DNA from: Congeria kusceri
Lineage: Eukaryota > Mollusca > Bivalvia > Myida > Dreissenidae
Assembly (NCBI GenBank): GCA_027627225.1
Contig: CM051026.1
Location: 4,297,915 to 4,361,914 of the forward strand
Length of the DNA: 64,000 nucleotides
Reading direction: 5' to 3'
Of this stretch, positions 33,818 to 45,775 are shown one piece after another. The notes beneath the pieces were generated by a model. The model was given only the letters and a program-made list of their open reading frames with translations. It did no database searches and had not been told where the DNA came from. A program made the position numbers and the translations under genes. Positions within the stretch are counted from its first letter, which is position 1; each line of letters begins with the position of its first letter.

Positions 33818-34605
33818 TGTATTTTTTCAGCGTAGCTGTCTAACATCACTTCTGACCTAGATTTCTTACGATAATTTTATGCGGCGGGAAAATAACATTT
33901 GGCAAATTTTCTAATTTCATGGAATGCAAACTTACAACACTGGTTTGATGTTCACCAATAACTGTTGCATATTTTGTGGGATTAAAATATCCATAATTGT
34001 TTGCATAAGCGGTTAAAATAAAGTTATAAACATATCTTCGACTTACACTGTAGAACTGAACATAATTCTGAACAATTTTACTCATTGTTTGTTATGAAGT
34101 TAATGTAATATTTATTCACATAATGAAATTATTATTTTGTTTAACCTACATCATCTGCACGCTCTATAAAAAGCAATTGCGCTCTTAAAATTTCGGAGCC
34201 ATACGTAGATATTCAGCGAAGATCTGTATGAAATGGTCTATTCCAGCGTATTCAACACACTCGAGATAAAGGGTGCATCATTCTTAAAATAGCGCGTGGT
34301 AGAGCTATGCTAATATACATTCATCAGTTAGCGTCAGGAGAATCATAAACCCACGAATTTCAATAAATGGAGAAAATTTATATTTATATACTTACTGTGC
34401 ATGTTAATTTATATTTGAATTGCGGTTGCGTTTTTTAAAGAATTATTTATAATTGCACCTTTCTATTAACTTCTCCGTAAGATGTTATTCAATTAAAAAC
34501 AAAAATTAACATTTTTCTGTAAATAAAATGTGGTGAAAGAAGTATCGTAATACGTCAAAATGTTACTTTTACTTTATAGCGTAGCATGAATACAATATTT
34601 GCAAA
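33818..34605 (-). repeat. Right arm of the inverted repeat
   Basis: Reverse-complement partner of 31843-32560. A minus-strand frame of 79 codons at 33846-34085 has no counterpart in the other arm and is not called a gene. Confidence 0.8.
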
Positions 34606-35027
34606 ACTTCTGAGACGTATAGTATATTATGTAACATAACTATGTACACTCATCTGATATATAATAATTTTCATTCATTTCCGCAATTATTTTCTGACTG
34701 ATATATTGTTAAATTTGCCTGACAAATTCATGTAACAATTACAGTAACGTAAATTACTAGCATTTAGGTTATTCATTTATCATGGGTGAAAACATTGAAG
34801 GTATTATCGGTTTATTCACGGTAAACATCTTAAAAATGTTTGAGTTTATCTCCAATTAATTTTGGGTCTGATAAGGTTTCTTATTGTGTCCAAAAGAAGT
34901 CTCCATAGTGAGGACCAAACAAGCTGGGGTCTGAGAAGTCACGTAGACGGATCATCTTGTCCATCTTGTATTATGTTTCGGGTAAAAAAATGACATCTCA
35001 ATACTAATTTCAACGCCGATTGTCCTT

Positions 35028-36440
35028 TTAGCTCACCTGAGCACAAGGTGCTCATGGTGAGCTTTTGTGATTGCCCGTTGTCCGTCGTGCTTGCGTGTGT
35101 GCGTGCGTGTGTGCGTCGTCAACTTTTCATTCAAACAACATCTCCTCCTAATCCGCTTGGCAGATTTTCATCAAACTTTACAGGAATGATCCTTGGGTGG
35201 ACCACTTTCAAAGTTGTTCAAATATTTCCGGCCCGCTGAATATGTAGGTCACTAGAGCTAAAAATAGATTTTAAAAGTGAAAACTTAAAAGTTCTTCTTT
35301 GAAACTGCAAGGCTCAGACCTTTCATATTTGATATGTGACTTCCTCTAGAGGTCCTCTACAAAGATTGTTTAAATTATGCCCCTGGGGTCAAAACTGGCC
35401 ACGCCCCGGGGGTCACATGGTTTATATAGAATATATAGCAAAATGACTAAAAATATTTTCCTCTGAAACCACTAGGCCCAGAGGTTTCATATTTGGTATG
35501 TAACATCCTATAGTGGTCCTGTACAAAGATTGTTCAAATTATGCCCCTTGGGTCAAAACTGGCCACGCCCCGGGGGTCTCATGGTTTATATAGCATATAT
35601 AGCAAAATAACTTTTAAAATCTTCTCCTCTGAAACCGCAAGGCCCAGAGGTTTCATATTTGGTATTTAACATCCTTTAGTCGTCCTTTACAAAGTTTGTT
35701 CAAATTATGCCCCTGGAGTCAAAACGGGCCACGCCCCGGAGGTCACGTGGTTTATATAGAATATATAGCAAAATGACTTTAAAACTCTTCTCCGCTGAAA
35801 CTACAAGACCCAGAGGTTTCATCTTTGGTATGTAACATCCTATAGTGGTCCTCTACAAAGATTGTTCAAATTATGCCCCTGGGGTCAAAACTGGCCACGC
35901 CCCGGGGGTCTCGTTGTTAATATAGAATAAATAGCAATTATGCCCCTGGGGTTAAAACTGACCATGCCCCGGGGGTCCCATGTTTTACATAAACTTATAT
36001 AACAAAATGACTTTAAAATTCTTCTCCTGAATCCGCAAGGCCTAAAGGTTTCATATTTGTTATGTAACATCCTATAGTGGTCCTCTACAAAGAGTGTTCA
36101 AATTATGCCCCTGGGGTCAAAACTGGTCACGCCCGGGGGGGGGGTATCAAATGGTTTATTAAGACTTAAATAGCAAAATGACTTAAAAAATCTTTACCTG
36201 AAACTGCAAGGCCCACAGCTTTCCTATATTTGGTACGTAATATTGCATAGTGGTCCTCTCCAAAGATTGTTCAAATCATGCCCCTGGGGTCAAGTCTGGC
36301 CACCCCCGAATGGTCACATGGTTTATATAGACTTAAATAGCAAAATGACCTAACAAATCTTTACCTGAAACCGCAAGGCCCAGAGGTTTGTTCAAGGTTG
36401 TTCAACTTATGCCCCTGGGATAAAAATAAGCCACGTTTCG
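35028..36440 (+). repeat. Tandem block, ~175 bp units, family G (about 7 copies)
   Basis: Opens with AGCTCACCTGAGCACAAGGT, which pairs with GCTCATGGTGAGCT to make a hairpin, then a GTGTGTGCGTGCG run. Units share CTATAGTGGTCCTCTACAAA, ATTATGCCCCTGGGGTCAAA, CTGGCCACGCCCCGGG and CCTCTGAAACCGCAAGGCCC. Confidence 0.8.
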
Positions 36441-36572
36441 GGGATGCAAATTCCAATTGGGTTACAAGGTCTCTCCATTTGAAAACTATTTATTCCCAAA
36501 GTTGGTCGTCAGTGTTTAGTTTAGTTGTATAGTTAAGACAAGTTGCAGTCGCTAGATGATGATTGACAAAAG

Positions 36573-36662
36573 CCCGCGGCAGTGGCAGAGGTCACAAGGG
36601 TGTTATGGATATGGTGGCCCGTGGCAGTGGCAGAGGTCACAAGGGTGTAATGGATATGGTGG
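36573..36662 (+). repeat. 45-bp tandem repeat, 2 copies
   Basis: CCCG(C/T)GGCAGTGGCAGAGG followed by TCACAAGGGTGT and ATGGATATGGTGG occurs twice in a row with two substitutions. Because 45 is a multiple of 3 it creates a short repeat-coded frame, which is not called. Confidence 0.85.
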
Positions 36663-38425
36663 CCATCTTGCGATTAGGAGTTCCATCCTTTGAATGGTCT
36701 TTCTCAAAAGACAAAAAAAAAACTGATCTACACAGGAAACGAATGGACTCAATGGTGTCTCAATAAGCCTTAGGCCAGAGTTGTTTATGTATTGGTTCTC
36801 TGACATTTTTGGAAGAGTCCGGTTGGAGGAGGGAACAAAAAAATAAAAAAATGAACACACAGACTTTAGTTAATTAATGAATAAAATATAAAAAAATCTT
36901 TATGAATTATTACTTAGAAAAGTCATATTACACAACATTAACTTAATCATGGCATGATAACCATGCATTTAAATACCAATAATAATAACATTAAAAGGCA
37001 CGGTTGATCGTATAAAAACTACAGTTAAAATATACTCGCACTTAAATACAGTATGTCACATATAGCTGGACAGTGGCCATATTATATGTATAACAGCATG
37101 TTTTAAAGTGAAAACAAACTGAATATATCATACACACCAATGAAATTTGTTAGTTATAATATTGATATAAAATTATAAATGTGTTTTTAATGCAATGATT
37201 CTAGGAGCAGATCATATGAATCTTATAGCGATATACAATCAAAATGCTTGTTACATAAAATTTAATAATTTCTTCAGTGTTTTTCTTGCATTCCATGTAA
37301 CAAATTGAAACCTTTTCACAAGGTCATTTTATGATATCGGTTACATTCTACAAATTTGTTGTTTTTTTTTGCTTTTCGGAAAAAACCGGGTTGGCGGATC
37401 AAAGAACCTAGAAATCAACAAAGTCTCGCCTTAGGCTTTCGATAAAATCTAGCTAAAATTAATAGGTTTAAACTTTAAGCTGGTGGCAGAAATTGTTATA
37501 CACATAGTTGCGCAACATGCAGGTGGAATATTTAGTAATATGAATAATCGTGTTTGAAAATGCAGATATCATATGGATGTACATATTTATTCAATACCAT
37601 AATTATCAAATAGAAAATACCTGGTTGCTGGAAGGGAAAAGTTTAATCAGGTGCGGCTTCGAAATTGCAAATAGGGTGAGCTTTAGCGATAAGAAGCTTT
37701 AACCAAGTTAATACCATATTTGGATACAATAACACTCAATATGAAAGCCAGATAATCTGCTTGTCAAGAAGACTGACCACACACACAGTTTTATCGGTGA
37801 AAAACACCAATTAATTAGACAGATATTTCATGTTTATGTGGTGTCATCTCACTGAAAGCTGTGATTGGGCAAGTAGGAATATTTCATTATGATAACATGT
37901 GGTTTATGTGGGTTCAAACTTGTTCACTCTATCTCATTTATTAAACAAACAAAAAACAGGATGATGATCTTATCTATGATTGCCTGTACATCAGCATAAA
38001 ATATAAAGGACTTAAATCTGTATGTTTCTTTTCACCAAGCACTATAGTGATAAAGGACCAGTAACATCATTTTGAAATCTAAACTTTCCTTCCAAAACTG
38101 TTCCATGCATAACCCTGAAATCATTTTGATTTAAAAAAAACACGGCTGTCAGTGGTCATCATTAATTTTTACATGCCTTTATGACTTATTGAACCCATGG
38201 CCATATCGGCTCTTTTGTTTTATTCTCGGATCTGACATTTTCCATTCAGAGACAAATAAAATATCATACATTTACATACATGTATTTGTCTTCAAAAGAT
38301 ATGTGGTACTTTTTGCCTGAAAATGTTCTTTACTTTTTAACTATTAATATATGTTTAAAGAAAGAATTTGGTTATAAGTTTGGGGTATGTTGTTGGGCAG
38401 GTGGGCAGGACTGGCTTTTACTTTT
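36663..38425. other. No recognised gene
   Basis: AT-rich. Short chance frames only, and no repeat family recognised. Confidence 0.4.
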
Positions 38426-38429
38426 GGTT

Positions 38430-39345
38430 TTGGCTCAATAACTTGAGAACAAGTTGAGCTATTGTAATGAAAATTCATACAACGATAACTTATATCAAGG
38501 CCTCACTTGAGATTGCAAATATGGTGGGTGGGTCAAGGTCACAGTTCCTAAAGATAGACAAATGGTTTGTGCTCAAAAACTCAAAAATGAGTTATTGCAA
38601 TGAAACTTCATGCATGTATCAGTGATTAATTTAGGGTCATTTTGTGGCCGATATTCAGCACCATTCCCCTCCTAAACAAGTATATATGTTTCCCCTTTTT
38701 ATCCTAAAAGTTCCCCTCAGAATATATTCTTTATAAGAAACAAATTTGAGCAAACTCGGACAAAAATTGGCAAAGATAGTGCACTTTTTGTGAACATCAT
38801 AATTTGTTCAAGAAACCCAGCTGGTTGCATTTAAATATAAGAAGTGTATGATAACAATTTATGTAATGATAACAATTTACGCGTGTTTATCTTACATAGT
38901 ATAATATATAATATTAAAAATATGGTTTTACCAGATTCTCGAAAATTCCCCTTTTACCGTTTAATTCCGCTCTTGATGGGCCCCGCCACCATTCCCCCGA
39001 CAGTGAAAAAACCCCAAAAAACACAGTGTATGTAGAAATCTGATATACAGAGCTAGTTTGGGATTAATATTTTTTGGGTGTGGTCAGTGTCACTGTTAAT
39101 ACAAATAGAACTAATAGTTTCTGATTAATAACTTGCATAGGCATTGAGATATAGTTATGGAACTTCAGATATAGATATGTTATATCGAGACCTCGCTGTG
39201 GATTGCAATTGACGATGGTGGAGCCCAGGTCACGGTTATCAAAAAAGAAATATAGTTTCCACACCATGATACCAGTTAAAATTGAGCTATTGTAGTGAAA
39301 CTTCATACTGTATATACACTGAACTGCACTCCTAATCCAACACTT
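38430..39345 (+). repeat. Family A tandem block interrupted by another element
   Basis: Units at 38430-38620 and 39030-39345 share CTTGAGAACAAGTTGAGCTA, ATATC.AGGCCTC.CTTG and GGGTCAAGGTCAC. The intervening 38622-39030 contains CACCATTCCCC twice and CAGTG-like ends, and may be an inserted DNA element, but its termini do not pair cleanly. Confidence 0.55.
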
Positions 39346-39349
39346 ACAC

Positions 39350-40225
39350 AATTTGTGATAAAATTGCTTGGGTTAAGGTTTCGAAAACCGACAAATAGTT
39401 GAAAATCATAATTCACAAAATACTGCTATGTTAATCCTGACCAATCTAAGAAAACATGATGACATATTTAGTGTGTTTACTTCATTTGCTTTTGAGGCCT
39501 GCACATCACACATTTAAGCCTCCGTTAACTTCACATTCATCAGATCCCATGGTTTTAGTGACACATCTTCAGTTGGTCCCAAATTTTCCCGACAGTTTAT
39601 ACACCGATGATATGCAGAAAAAATACTGTTAAATTCTTAAATAATTTAGATGTTTTTTGTGTGTAGACAAACTCAGTAATTTAGAGAATGTACTGTTGTA
39701 TCAGGTCTTTCTTTATTGCATGACAAACATCTGTAATAAATATGATTTAGGCAGACCCTTACCCTGTTATGGTGTATATAATATTAAGAATCAATCAACT
39801 TCAGGCATGGCCCAATAATCCAGCAAATTCATTTTCAAGTTATTATAGCTAAACCAGTGTATCTGTTTCTATTATTCTATGACATTTCTTTGTTATTGCA
39901 GTTATGATTGGTGCAGTCTTACAAGATGATGTGTGTATTATTACTGAACAAGAAAGCTTATGTCTTGCTAGAATGAAAGCATTGCTGTTCTGATAATACA
40001 GACTCTCTGATAATTAAACAATATATTAAAATGGTCTAGTGTATAGTGCCTTTTAGATGGTTAAATGGATATTTATGTAACATAATTTCCTTCACTAACT
40101 TCTGACAATAAAACATTTACTGCTTTTCACATTCATAGATATGCTGCTGAGTTACTGACGCAAAGAAAAAATCTTGTTTGACAAGTGATAAATATAATTG
40201 TTTTAGAATCATGTGCAGCTTTTTT
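39350..40225. other. No recognised gene
   Basis: AT-rich, nothing supported. Confidence 0.4.
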
Positions 40226-40226
40226 A

Positions 40227-41500
40227 TGCCCCCACCATCAATGATGGCTAGACTAATAGTGTTTACCCTGTCCATGAGTACGTACATATGTACGTGTGTA
40301 TGTATGTTCGGATTCTTGTCCGAACAATAACTTTGTCCAGCATTGGAGGATTTTCAAATAACTTAGAAATGTTAAACATAATGAGACGGTGTGTCACTCG
40401 CAAGAACCAGGTCCCTATGTCCAAGTTCCAGGTCACACTTAAAGGTCAAAGGTCAAATATAAGAATTTAAGCCATAGACCCTGTCCGGAGCATAATATAG
40501 TCCAGCATGGAAAGAATTTGAAATAAATTAGCCCAAGTGTTAAACATGGTGCGACGGTTTGTCGTGCACAAGAACCAGTTCCCTAGGTCTAAGGTCAAGT
40601 CTCACTTAAAGGTCAAAGGTCAAATATAAGAATTTAAGCCATAGATACTGTCCGGAGCATAATTTTGTCCAGCAGAGAAGGGTTTTCAAATAACTTGGCT
40701 GAAGTGCTAAGCAGTGAGATGGTGTGTCGCGCGAAAAAACCAGGTCCCTTGGTCCAAAGTCAAGGTCACACTTAAAGGTCAAGGGTCAAATACAAGAATT
40801 TAAGCCATAGACCCTGGCCGGAGCATAATGTTATCCAGCAAGGAAGGATTTTTGTATTATGCGCCGGTGTGTGGCATGCAAGAATCAGATGCCCTGGTCC
40901 AAGGTCAAGGTTGCACTTAAAGTTCAAAGATCAAGTTAATGTACATATGTTAAGATTCTTGTCCAGGCAATAACTTTGAAGGATTTTCAAATAAATTAGC
41001 AGAAGTCATGACCATTATAAGACGGTGTGTCATGCGTAACAACTAGGCCCGAGGTCTTGGTCACATTTAAAGGTCAAAGGTCACATAATAGAATTAATAC
41101 CATGGACTCTGTCGCAGCATAATTTTGTTCAGCATGGAAGAATTTTCAAATGACTTGACATGATAAGCATAAATAGACAGCATGTGGCAATGCAACAACC
41201 AGGTCCTTTGGTCCAAGGTCATTGACTTTGACCAAAGTATAATTTTGCCCGGCATGAAAGAATTTTCAAATTACTTCGCAGAAGTGATGATCATTATGAG
41301 ACGGCACGTGGCGTTTAAGAACCAGGTCTGTAGCTTAAACTTCAAGGTCACTAATTAATGTCAAAGGTCAAATAATTGTCAAGAGCATAATATTGTCATG
41401 CATGCTGGGATTTTCAGTTAAATTGGCAGAAATGATCACCATCACCATATGGTGTGTTGCATGCAAGAACCTGACTTGTAAGGTAATTGAATTATTTTCC
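40227..41500 (+). repeat. Tandem block, ~125-168 bp units, family D (about 8 copies)
   Basis: Starts ATGCCCCCACCATCAATGAT with a GTACGTACATATGTACG run. Units share TTGTCCAGCATGGA, GGATTTTCAAATAACTT, CAAGAACCAGGTCCCTAGGT and AAAGGTCAAAGGTCAAATAT. The last units are more degenerate. Confidence 0.8.
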
Positions 41501-41854
41501 ATTTATTCATGAGTGTGCAAAGCATAAGTCAAAAATGATAAAAGGCATTTTGTTAATTCTGCACAGAATGATTTACGATAGCAGGTGTAAGTAAAGCTTA
41601 CAAGAACCATAACTCATAATTGCACAAAAGTTTAGAATACTACCCTTTGTTGATTTTTTGTCAGACTAAAACTATTTTGTGATACCTCAACTTACTTCAC
41701 AGAATAAGAGAATACATTAGCAGAAAGTACAATATAAAAGGACAATTCTCCTTTTGCAAAATGATTTGTATGCATACAGACAAAGCAGAGAACAGATATA
41801 TTCCAGACATTGCTCCAATCTGTGAATTTTGTAGACCCTAACAAATCAGAGCCC

Positions 41855-42160
41855 ATCTCCAATTAAACCACAAGGTCGTTATCCCGAGTGGTTTAATAGC
41901 CACACCTTGGAACAACAAAGAATTGTTTATTGGTCGATAAACAACGAAAACGCAAAAATTATTTTGATTCTAACATGATTTGACAAATATTTTTGCAATT
42001 GTAAAAAGAACTATATTTTACTATGCTCCGCTCAGAATCGGGACTACTTTTGGCGTTGTTTATTGGGAAGTTTAACAACTATAATTTTGTTCTGTGTCTA
42101 CAGTAAAAGTAGTGAGTATCATGTTAGAATTGCGAATAATTAATAACGAAGCATTGCTAA
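41855..42160. mobile_element. Palindrome-containing element related to 44290-44600
   Basis: Shares ACGCAAAAATTATTT, TAACATGA, a TTTATTGG.AGTTTAACAA phrase and CATGTTAGAATTG with 44290-44600. It contains GTTTATTGGTCGATAAAC, a near-palindrome. Ends are not exactly defined. Confidence 0.5.
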
Positions 42161-42487
42161 ATGTGATGGCCTTGTTTCTTCAAACAATTGACAAAACCCA
42201 CTTTACAAAACTAATTTAATAATATAAACACTGGTCATCGATGACACATTTGCAGGCGCAGGAACATTAGTAGTAGACATAAAATAACAAAATTCTAATT
42301 GTATTCAGAATTCACGTTAACATATATGTCAGTATACATGGGGTGTTTCAAAAGACAAAAACAAACATAAAGCAAAACCATACAGCAAAAAAAAATTAAC
42401 CACCATAGCATAATTAGTAAAATATAGTTTATAAGAATTGTATGTTTGTATGTACTCATTGATTTCTATGTTCACCATATCTTCCAG

Positions 42488-42571
42488 TATGTCATTGCGA
42501 GGCTGTGGAGATGAAGGAAGAGGCTGTGGACACGATCTTCCCAGTAACAGGCCGACTGTTTAACAGGCCTG
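42488..42571 (+). CDS. Putative internal exon (CHCEAVEMKEEA...), phase 1-1
   Basis: The acceptor is ATCTTCCAG and the donor is CCTG|gtaact. Eighty-four bp, open in the phase that joins the EGF-like exons: the split codon G+TA gives Val, then CHCEAVEMKEEAVDTIFPVT and GRLFNRP. The two cysteines would continue the EGF-like cysteine pattern ending NCTQ. Other frames contain stops. Function is unknown. It is called an exon from splice sites, open reading and phase agreement only, with the nearest intact upstream partner 20 kb away. Confidence 0.45.
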
Positions 42572-43245
42572 GTAACTTAGTTTAGTGTTATAGAACTCAA
42601 ATGTTTGACTGCATTTACTGTCAGCATATGAACTCTATATGGTCTTGACATACATACAGAGTAACATCAAATGTAGACTATTACGGGTAATAAATATGTG
42701 TGCAATAGAAACCTTTTGAAGTAGTGGATAAATGTTTATGCAGACAGTATTTATCTCTGTTTAAAAACCTATGCAGACATATTTGATAATGTTTGATTAT
42801 CTACCTGCCAAAATCACCCTCTGTTTAGAAGTAAAGGTGACCTGTTGAGTACTTACACTTTAAGCTCAACTATTCACCAAATACTTCGAGCTACTCTACT
42901 CACCTGTTCGTCCGCATCGCCATAATGCTCTGGTTAAGGTTTTTGTAACTGTAACTACTACAGATATGACTTAGAAAAGTCAGTTTAAGGTTTGCGTGCA
43001 AGAGAAAATTCAGGTTAAGGATTGCGTGTAACAAGTACATATCTCGGTAACTACTTCAGATATTAAAAAGAAACTTCACACATGTCTTTGAGGTCATTGC
43101 GTAAGGTCACTGACCAAGGCCTATAAGTCTGACCTGCAATTTAGCAGAATTATGTTCCTTTTTGTACTTAAATATTCAGGTTGAAGTTTGCCTGGCAACA
43201 ACTCCATATCTCTAACACTACTACAGATATTCAATTTCACACCTG

Positions 43246-43443
43246 TCTTTAGTTTAGTTTAAACCTATTTATTTTAGCTTGATTGCATTGAAAGCCTTGG
43301 CTTATAAAGACACTCTTGAGTGGGTTTCCTGGGCAGAACCAGTACTTGGTTTCTTTGGAAAGATCTTGAGAACGCTTCCTGAGTGGGGATCGATCCCGGG
43401 ACCTCCGGTCGCAAGGCAGACACCATATCCACTACACCATTGA
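43246..43443 (-). mobile_element. tRNA-derived SINE, minus strand
   Basis: Read on the minus strand it starts AATGGTGTAGTGGATATGGT, an A-box-like head. A B-box-like GATCGATCCCC region follows, and it ends with AGGTTTAAACTAAACTAAA as a tail. It sits inside a family F unit. Confidence 0.7.
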
Positions 43444-43747
43444 GACTTCATATGTCTTTGGGGTCATTATGTAAGATCACGGACTAAGGCCCAGTAATTT
43501 AGCAGAAATATGCCCCTTTTTGTACTTATGAATTCAGGTTAAATGCAACAATTCTATATCTCTATAACTACTACAGATATTCAATTGAAGCTTTACACAT
43601 GTCTTCAGGGTCATTGTATAAGGTCACTGACCAAGGCCCATAGCTCTGACCTACAATGTAGTAGGATTATCTCTATATCTGCTACAGATATTCAACTAAA
43701 GATCACACATGTCTTCAAGGTCATTATATAAGGTCACTGACCAAGAC

Positions 43748-43833
43748 TGATATCGAGGGTTGAGCGTGAAACTATTGTATCTGCTTAACATTTGTATATC
43801 AGATACCATAGTTTCACGCACAACCTTGATATC
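43748..43833. mobile_element. 86-bp palindromic MITE
   Basis: TATCGAGGGTTGAGCGTGAA continues to ACTATTGTATCTG. The right half is its inverted copy (CAGATACCATAGTTTCACGC, then ACAACCTTGATA). A half copy (CGAGGGTTGAGTGTGAAACT) lies at 46116-46151 in intron 1 of the B-box gene. Confidence 0.75.
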
Positions 43834-43991
43834 TGTGACCAGCATTTTAGGAGAAATATGCCTCTTTTTTTGTAGTGATAAAGGCTGATAACTCGTGTTA
43901 ATATAAAGCTTGATTAGGTCTTCACTTATAATTATTAACACAACATCCACATGAGTGCCAATATTATTTAGTTGTATTTACACACATACAG

Positions 43992-44151
43992 GAACAGATG
44001 GGCCTGGCAGTGATGTACAGAAATAGATTGGTCAGCCAGGGAGTAAACAGCTGGAATGGAACTTGAGCCAGACACAGGACCTGTACCGACAGAAGTGACC
44101 ATGGTTGCGATAGTTATCCAGTTGAGGATTGCAACCTGAGGTCTTGTCAAG
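43992..44151 (+). pseudogene. Thrombospondin type-1-like exon, frameshifted
   Basis: The acceptor is ACATACAG at 43984-43991 and the donor is CAAG|gtaaga. The 3' half reads ARHRTCTDRSDHGCDSYPVE then DCNLRSCQ, a good match to the end of a thrombospondin type-1 repeat (RTCT...HGC...EDCNL.SC). The 5' half holds DWSA in another frame and is followed by stops, so at least one frameshift separates the halves. It begins with two bases (GA) and ends with one, the same 1-1 symmetry as the exons at 22197 and 42488. This suggests one extracellular-matrix or adhesion-type gene on the + strand, now broken here, or a decayed exon beside functional ones outside the window. Confidence 0.6.
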
Positions 44152-44238
44152 GTAAGATGACATGGAGATCAACAACAACAGTTGCTAAAGCTGTGACACG
44201 CTGCCTAAATGTTGTGTGGTAGCACCCAACAGATTTTT

Positions 44239-44600
44239 AGCTCACCTGATCTCGAACTGAGAGATATGGTGGTCAGTCATCCTCCGGCGTCTGTTGTTAA
44301 TTAAGAAATAATTTTGCATTTAGAGTCGTTTATCGGCTAATAAACAGCGATTTTGTGTTCTGATGCGTATGAATTAAACCACAAGGCTGTTAATGTTTAT
44401 TAGCCGATTAACAACGATAATGCAAAAATTATTTCAATTGTAACATGACCTAGCACAATTTTTTTTCAGTTACAATACATTCTATATTTTACAGTTTCTA
44501 AACTAATTTTGGGTCGTTTATTGGTAGTTTAACAATGGTGAATTTTTTTATTTGTCTATAGACAAATTCTGCATGTTACATGTTAGAATTGTCATTTATT
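44239..44600. mobile_element. AGCTCACCTG terminus fused to a hairpin element
   Basis: The 5' terminus AGCTCACCTG at 44239-44248 is followed by little of its usual body. From 44305 a long hairpin begins: GAAATAATTTTGCATTT...TTTATCGGCTAATAAAC, paired with GTTTATTAGCCGATTAAC...GCAAAAATTATTTC (44392-44436). Sequence to about 44600 matches 41940-42150. Confidence 0.6.
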
Positions 44601-45440
44601 GTGAACATTTTGCTTTAAACTTGTTCTCTGAAACGCTATAAGGAAGTTGAAAAACTTGAAAAAAAAATGGGCACAATATATATGTTCAGATGATTTCCAA
44701 TGAAGTTGATCTTCACAAAAAAACTATGTAAAAAGGTAAATACAAACAAATATTTTTTAAGCAGTTGCTGCCTCACTTTGTATTTGAAGTTTGATTGTGA
44801 GTCTTCACATTATCAGTTGGAACCCACATTTGATACTGACAGTGTGTCCTTAATGTGGGTCAGACAATTAAAGTGTTTTAGGACAGAAGTTGTCTCCCTT
44901 TGGTTTTAATTATTGGAGATGGCATCATATTACAAGAATTAAACAGGTAAATTGTTTTAAAAATGACTAAAGAGAAAAAGATCAAATCAGTTTGATATTT
45001 CGGCAAAAGGAAATGACAACTGTGATAAAATAGTCAGTGTGGTAAATCTCTTAAATAATAAACACTCTAGAGACATTGATCAGTACACGTTTAAACCAAC
45101 TGCATTTGGTCTGTGTGATAAACACTTGTTCAATGTAACCTGATATTCAGCTACAAACCTTTGTGGCAGTGCAATAATTTAAATTAATCCAATACTCACG
45201 TGACCTAATACTCATGTGACAGTTTACATAGTTACACTGTTTACTGCAACAGACCACTGAGCGTCATTTGAAGGTTATCTTGGTTTCTGTTCAGTTGGAA
45301 GGTTTTATTGCTTGATTATAATTGCCACTACATTTAATGTGTGCTTTCTGGATTATTTAATTAAACAGAGACACTGTGACATTAATATTTCTATTTAATT
45401 AAAGTTGTAAAGTTTTGTTTGCTGAAAGTCAACAAGCAAA
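44601..45440. other. 5' flank of the B-box gene
   Basis: AT-rich. It probably includes the promoter and 5' UTR, but I cannot place a transcription start. No TATA box can be singled out in such AT-rich sequence. Confidence 0.35.
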
Positions 45441-45775
45441 ATGGCGACATTTTCTATGTCTACTGTTGCTAAAGGGTCAGATGAATTTAAAGATTTTTGT
45501 TGTTCTACCTGCGAAGAGCAGTCTGTTGAAGTAGTTGCAGAATTTTACTGTGAAACATGTTCAAAGTTTTATTGTGGCAAATGTATTCATCATCATGGTC
45601 AGTTGTTCAAAAAACATTCCCCTTATGGAAGGGGAGATATGAACAAATGGCCAATTTCAAAGAAGGTGGAGGATTTTCTGATGAAATGCGAAGTTCACAA
45701 AGATAAAAAATTGGAAATTTTCTGTGAAGACCATGGACAGCTGTGCTGCTCAAATTGTATTCTACTTAATCACAG
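45441..45775 (+). CDS. B-box gene exon 1 (both B-boxes)
   Basis: Encodes residues 1-111 plus two bases of codon 112. The donor is AG|gtatct at 45775/45776. Reading past it would add only a short intronic tail before a stop, so the unspliced 120-codon frame is not the real protein. The interrupted codon is AG+A (Arg), which joins NH in exon 1 to QC in exon 2 and completes the B-box 2 zinc ligands. Confidence 0.88.

Larger units (their letters stand above)
42865..43910 (+). repeat. Tandem block, family F, with two nested insertions
   Basis: Same unit phrases as 32905-33560 (CTACAGATATTCAATTGAAG, AAGGTCACTGACCAAGGCCC). A minus-strand SINE (43246-43443) and a small palindromic element (43748-43833) lie inside. 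Confidence 0.75.

Noticed and set aside
33846..34085. 79-codon minus-strand gene
   Set aside because: It lies in one arm of an inverted repeat and the frame is not conserved in the other arm.
36563..36766. RGSGRGHKGVMDMVA repeat protein on the + strand
   Set aside because: Only two copies of a 45-bp tandem repeat followed by a chance frame; no further support.
43968..44150. 60-codon minus-strand frame over the thrombospondin-like exon
   Set aside because: Shadow frame opposite the + strand exon, which has matching splice sites and a recognisable cysteine pattern.
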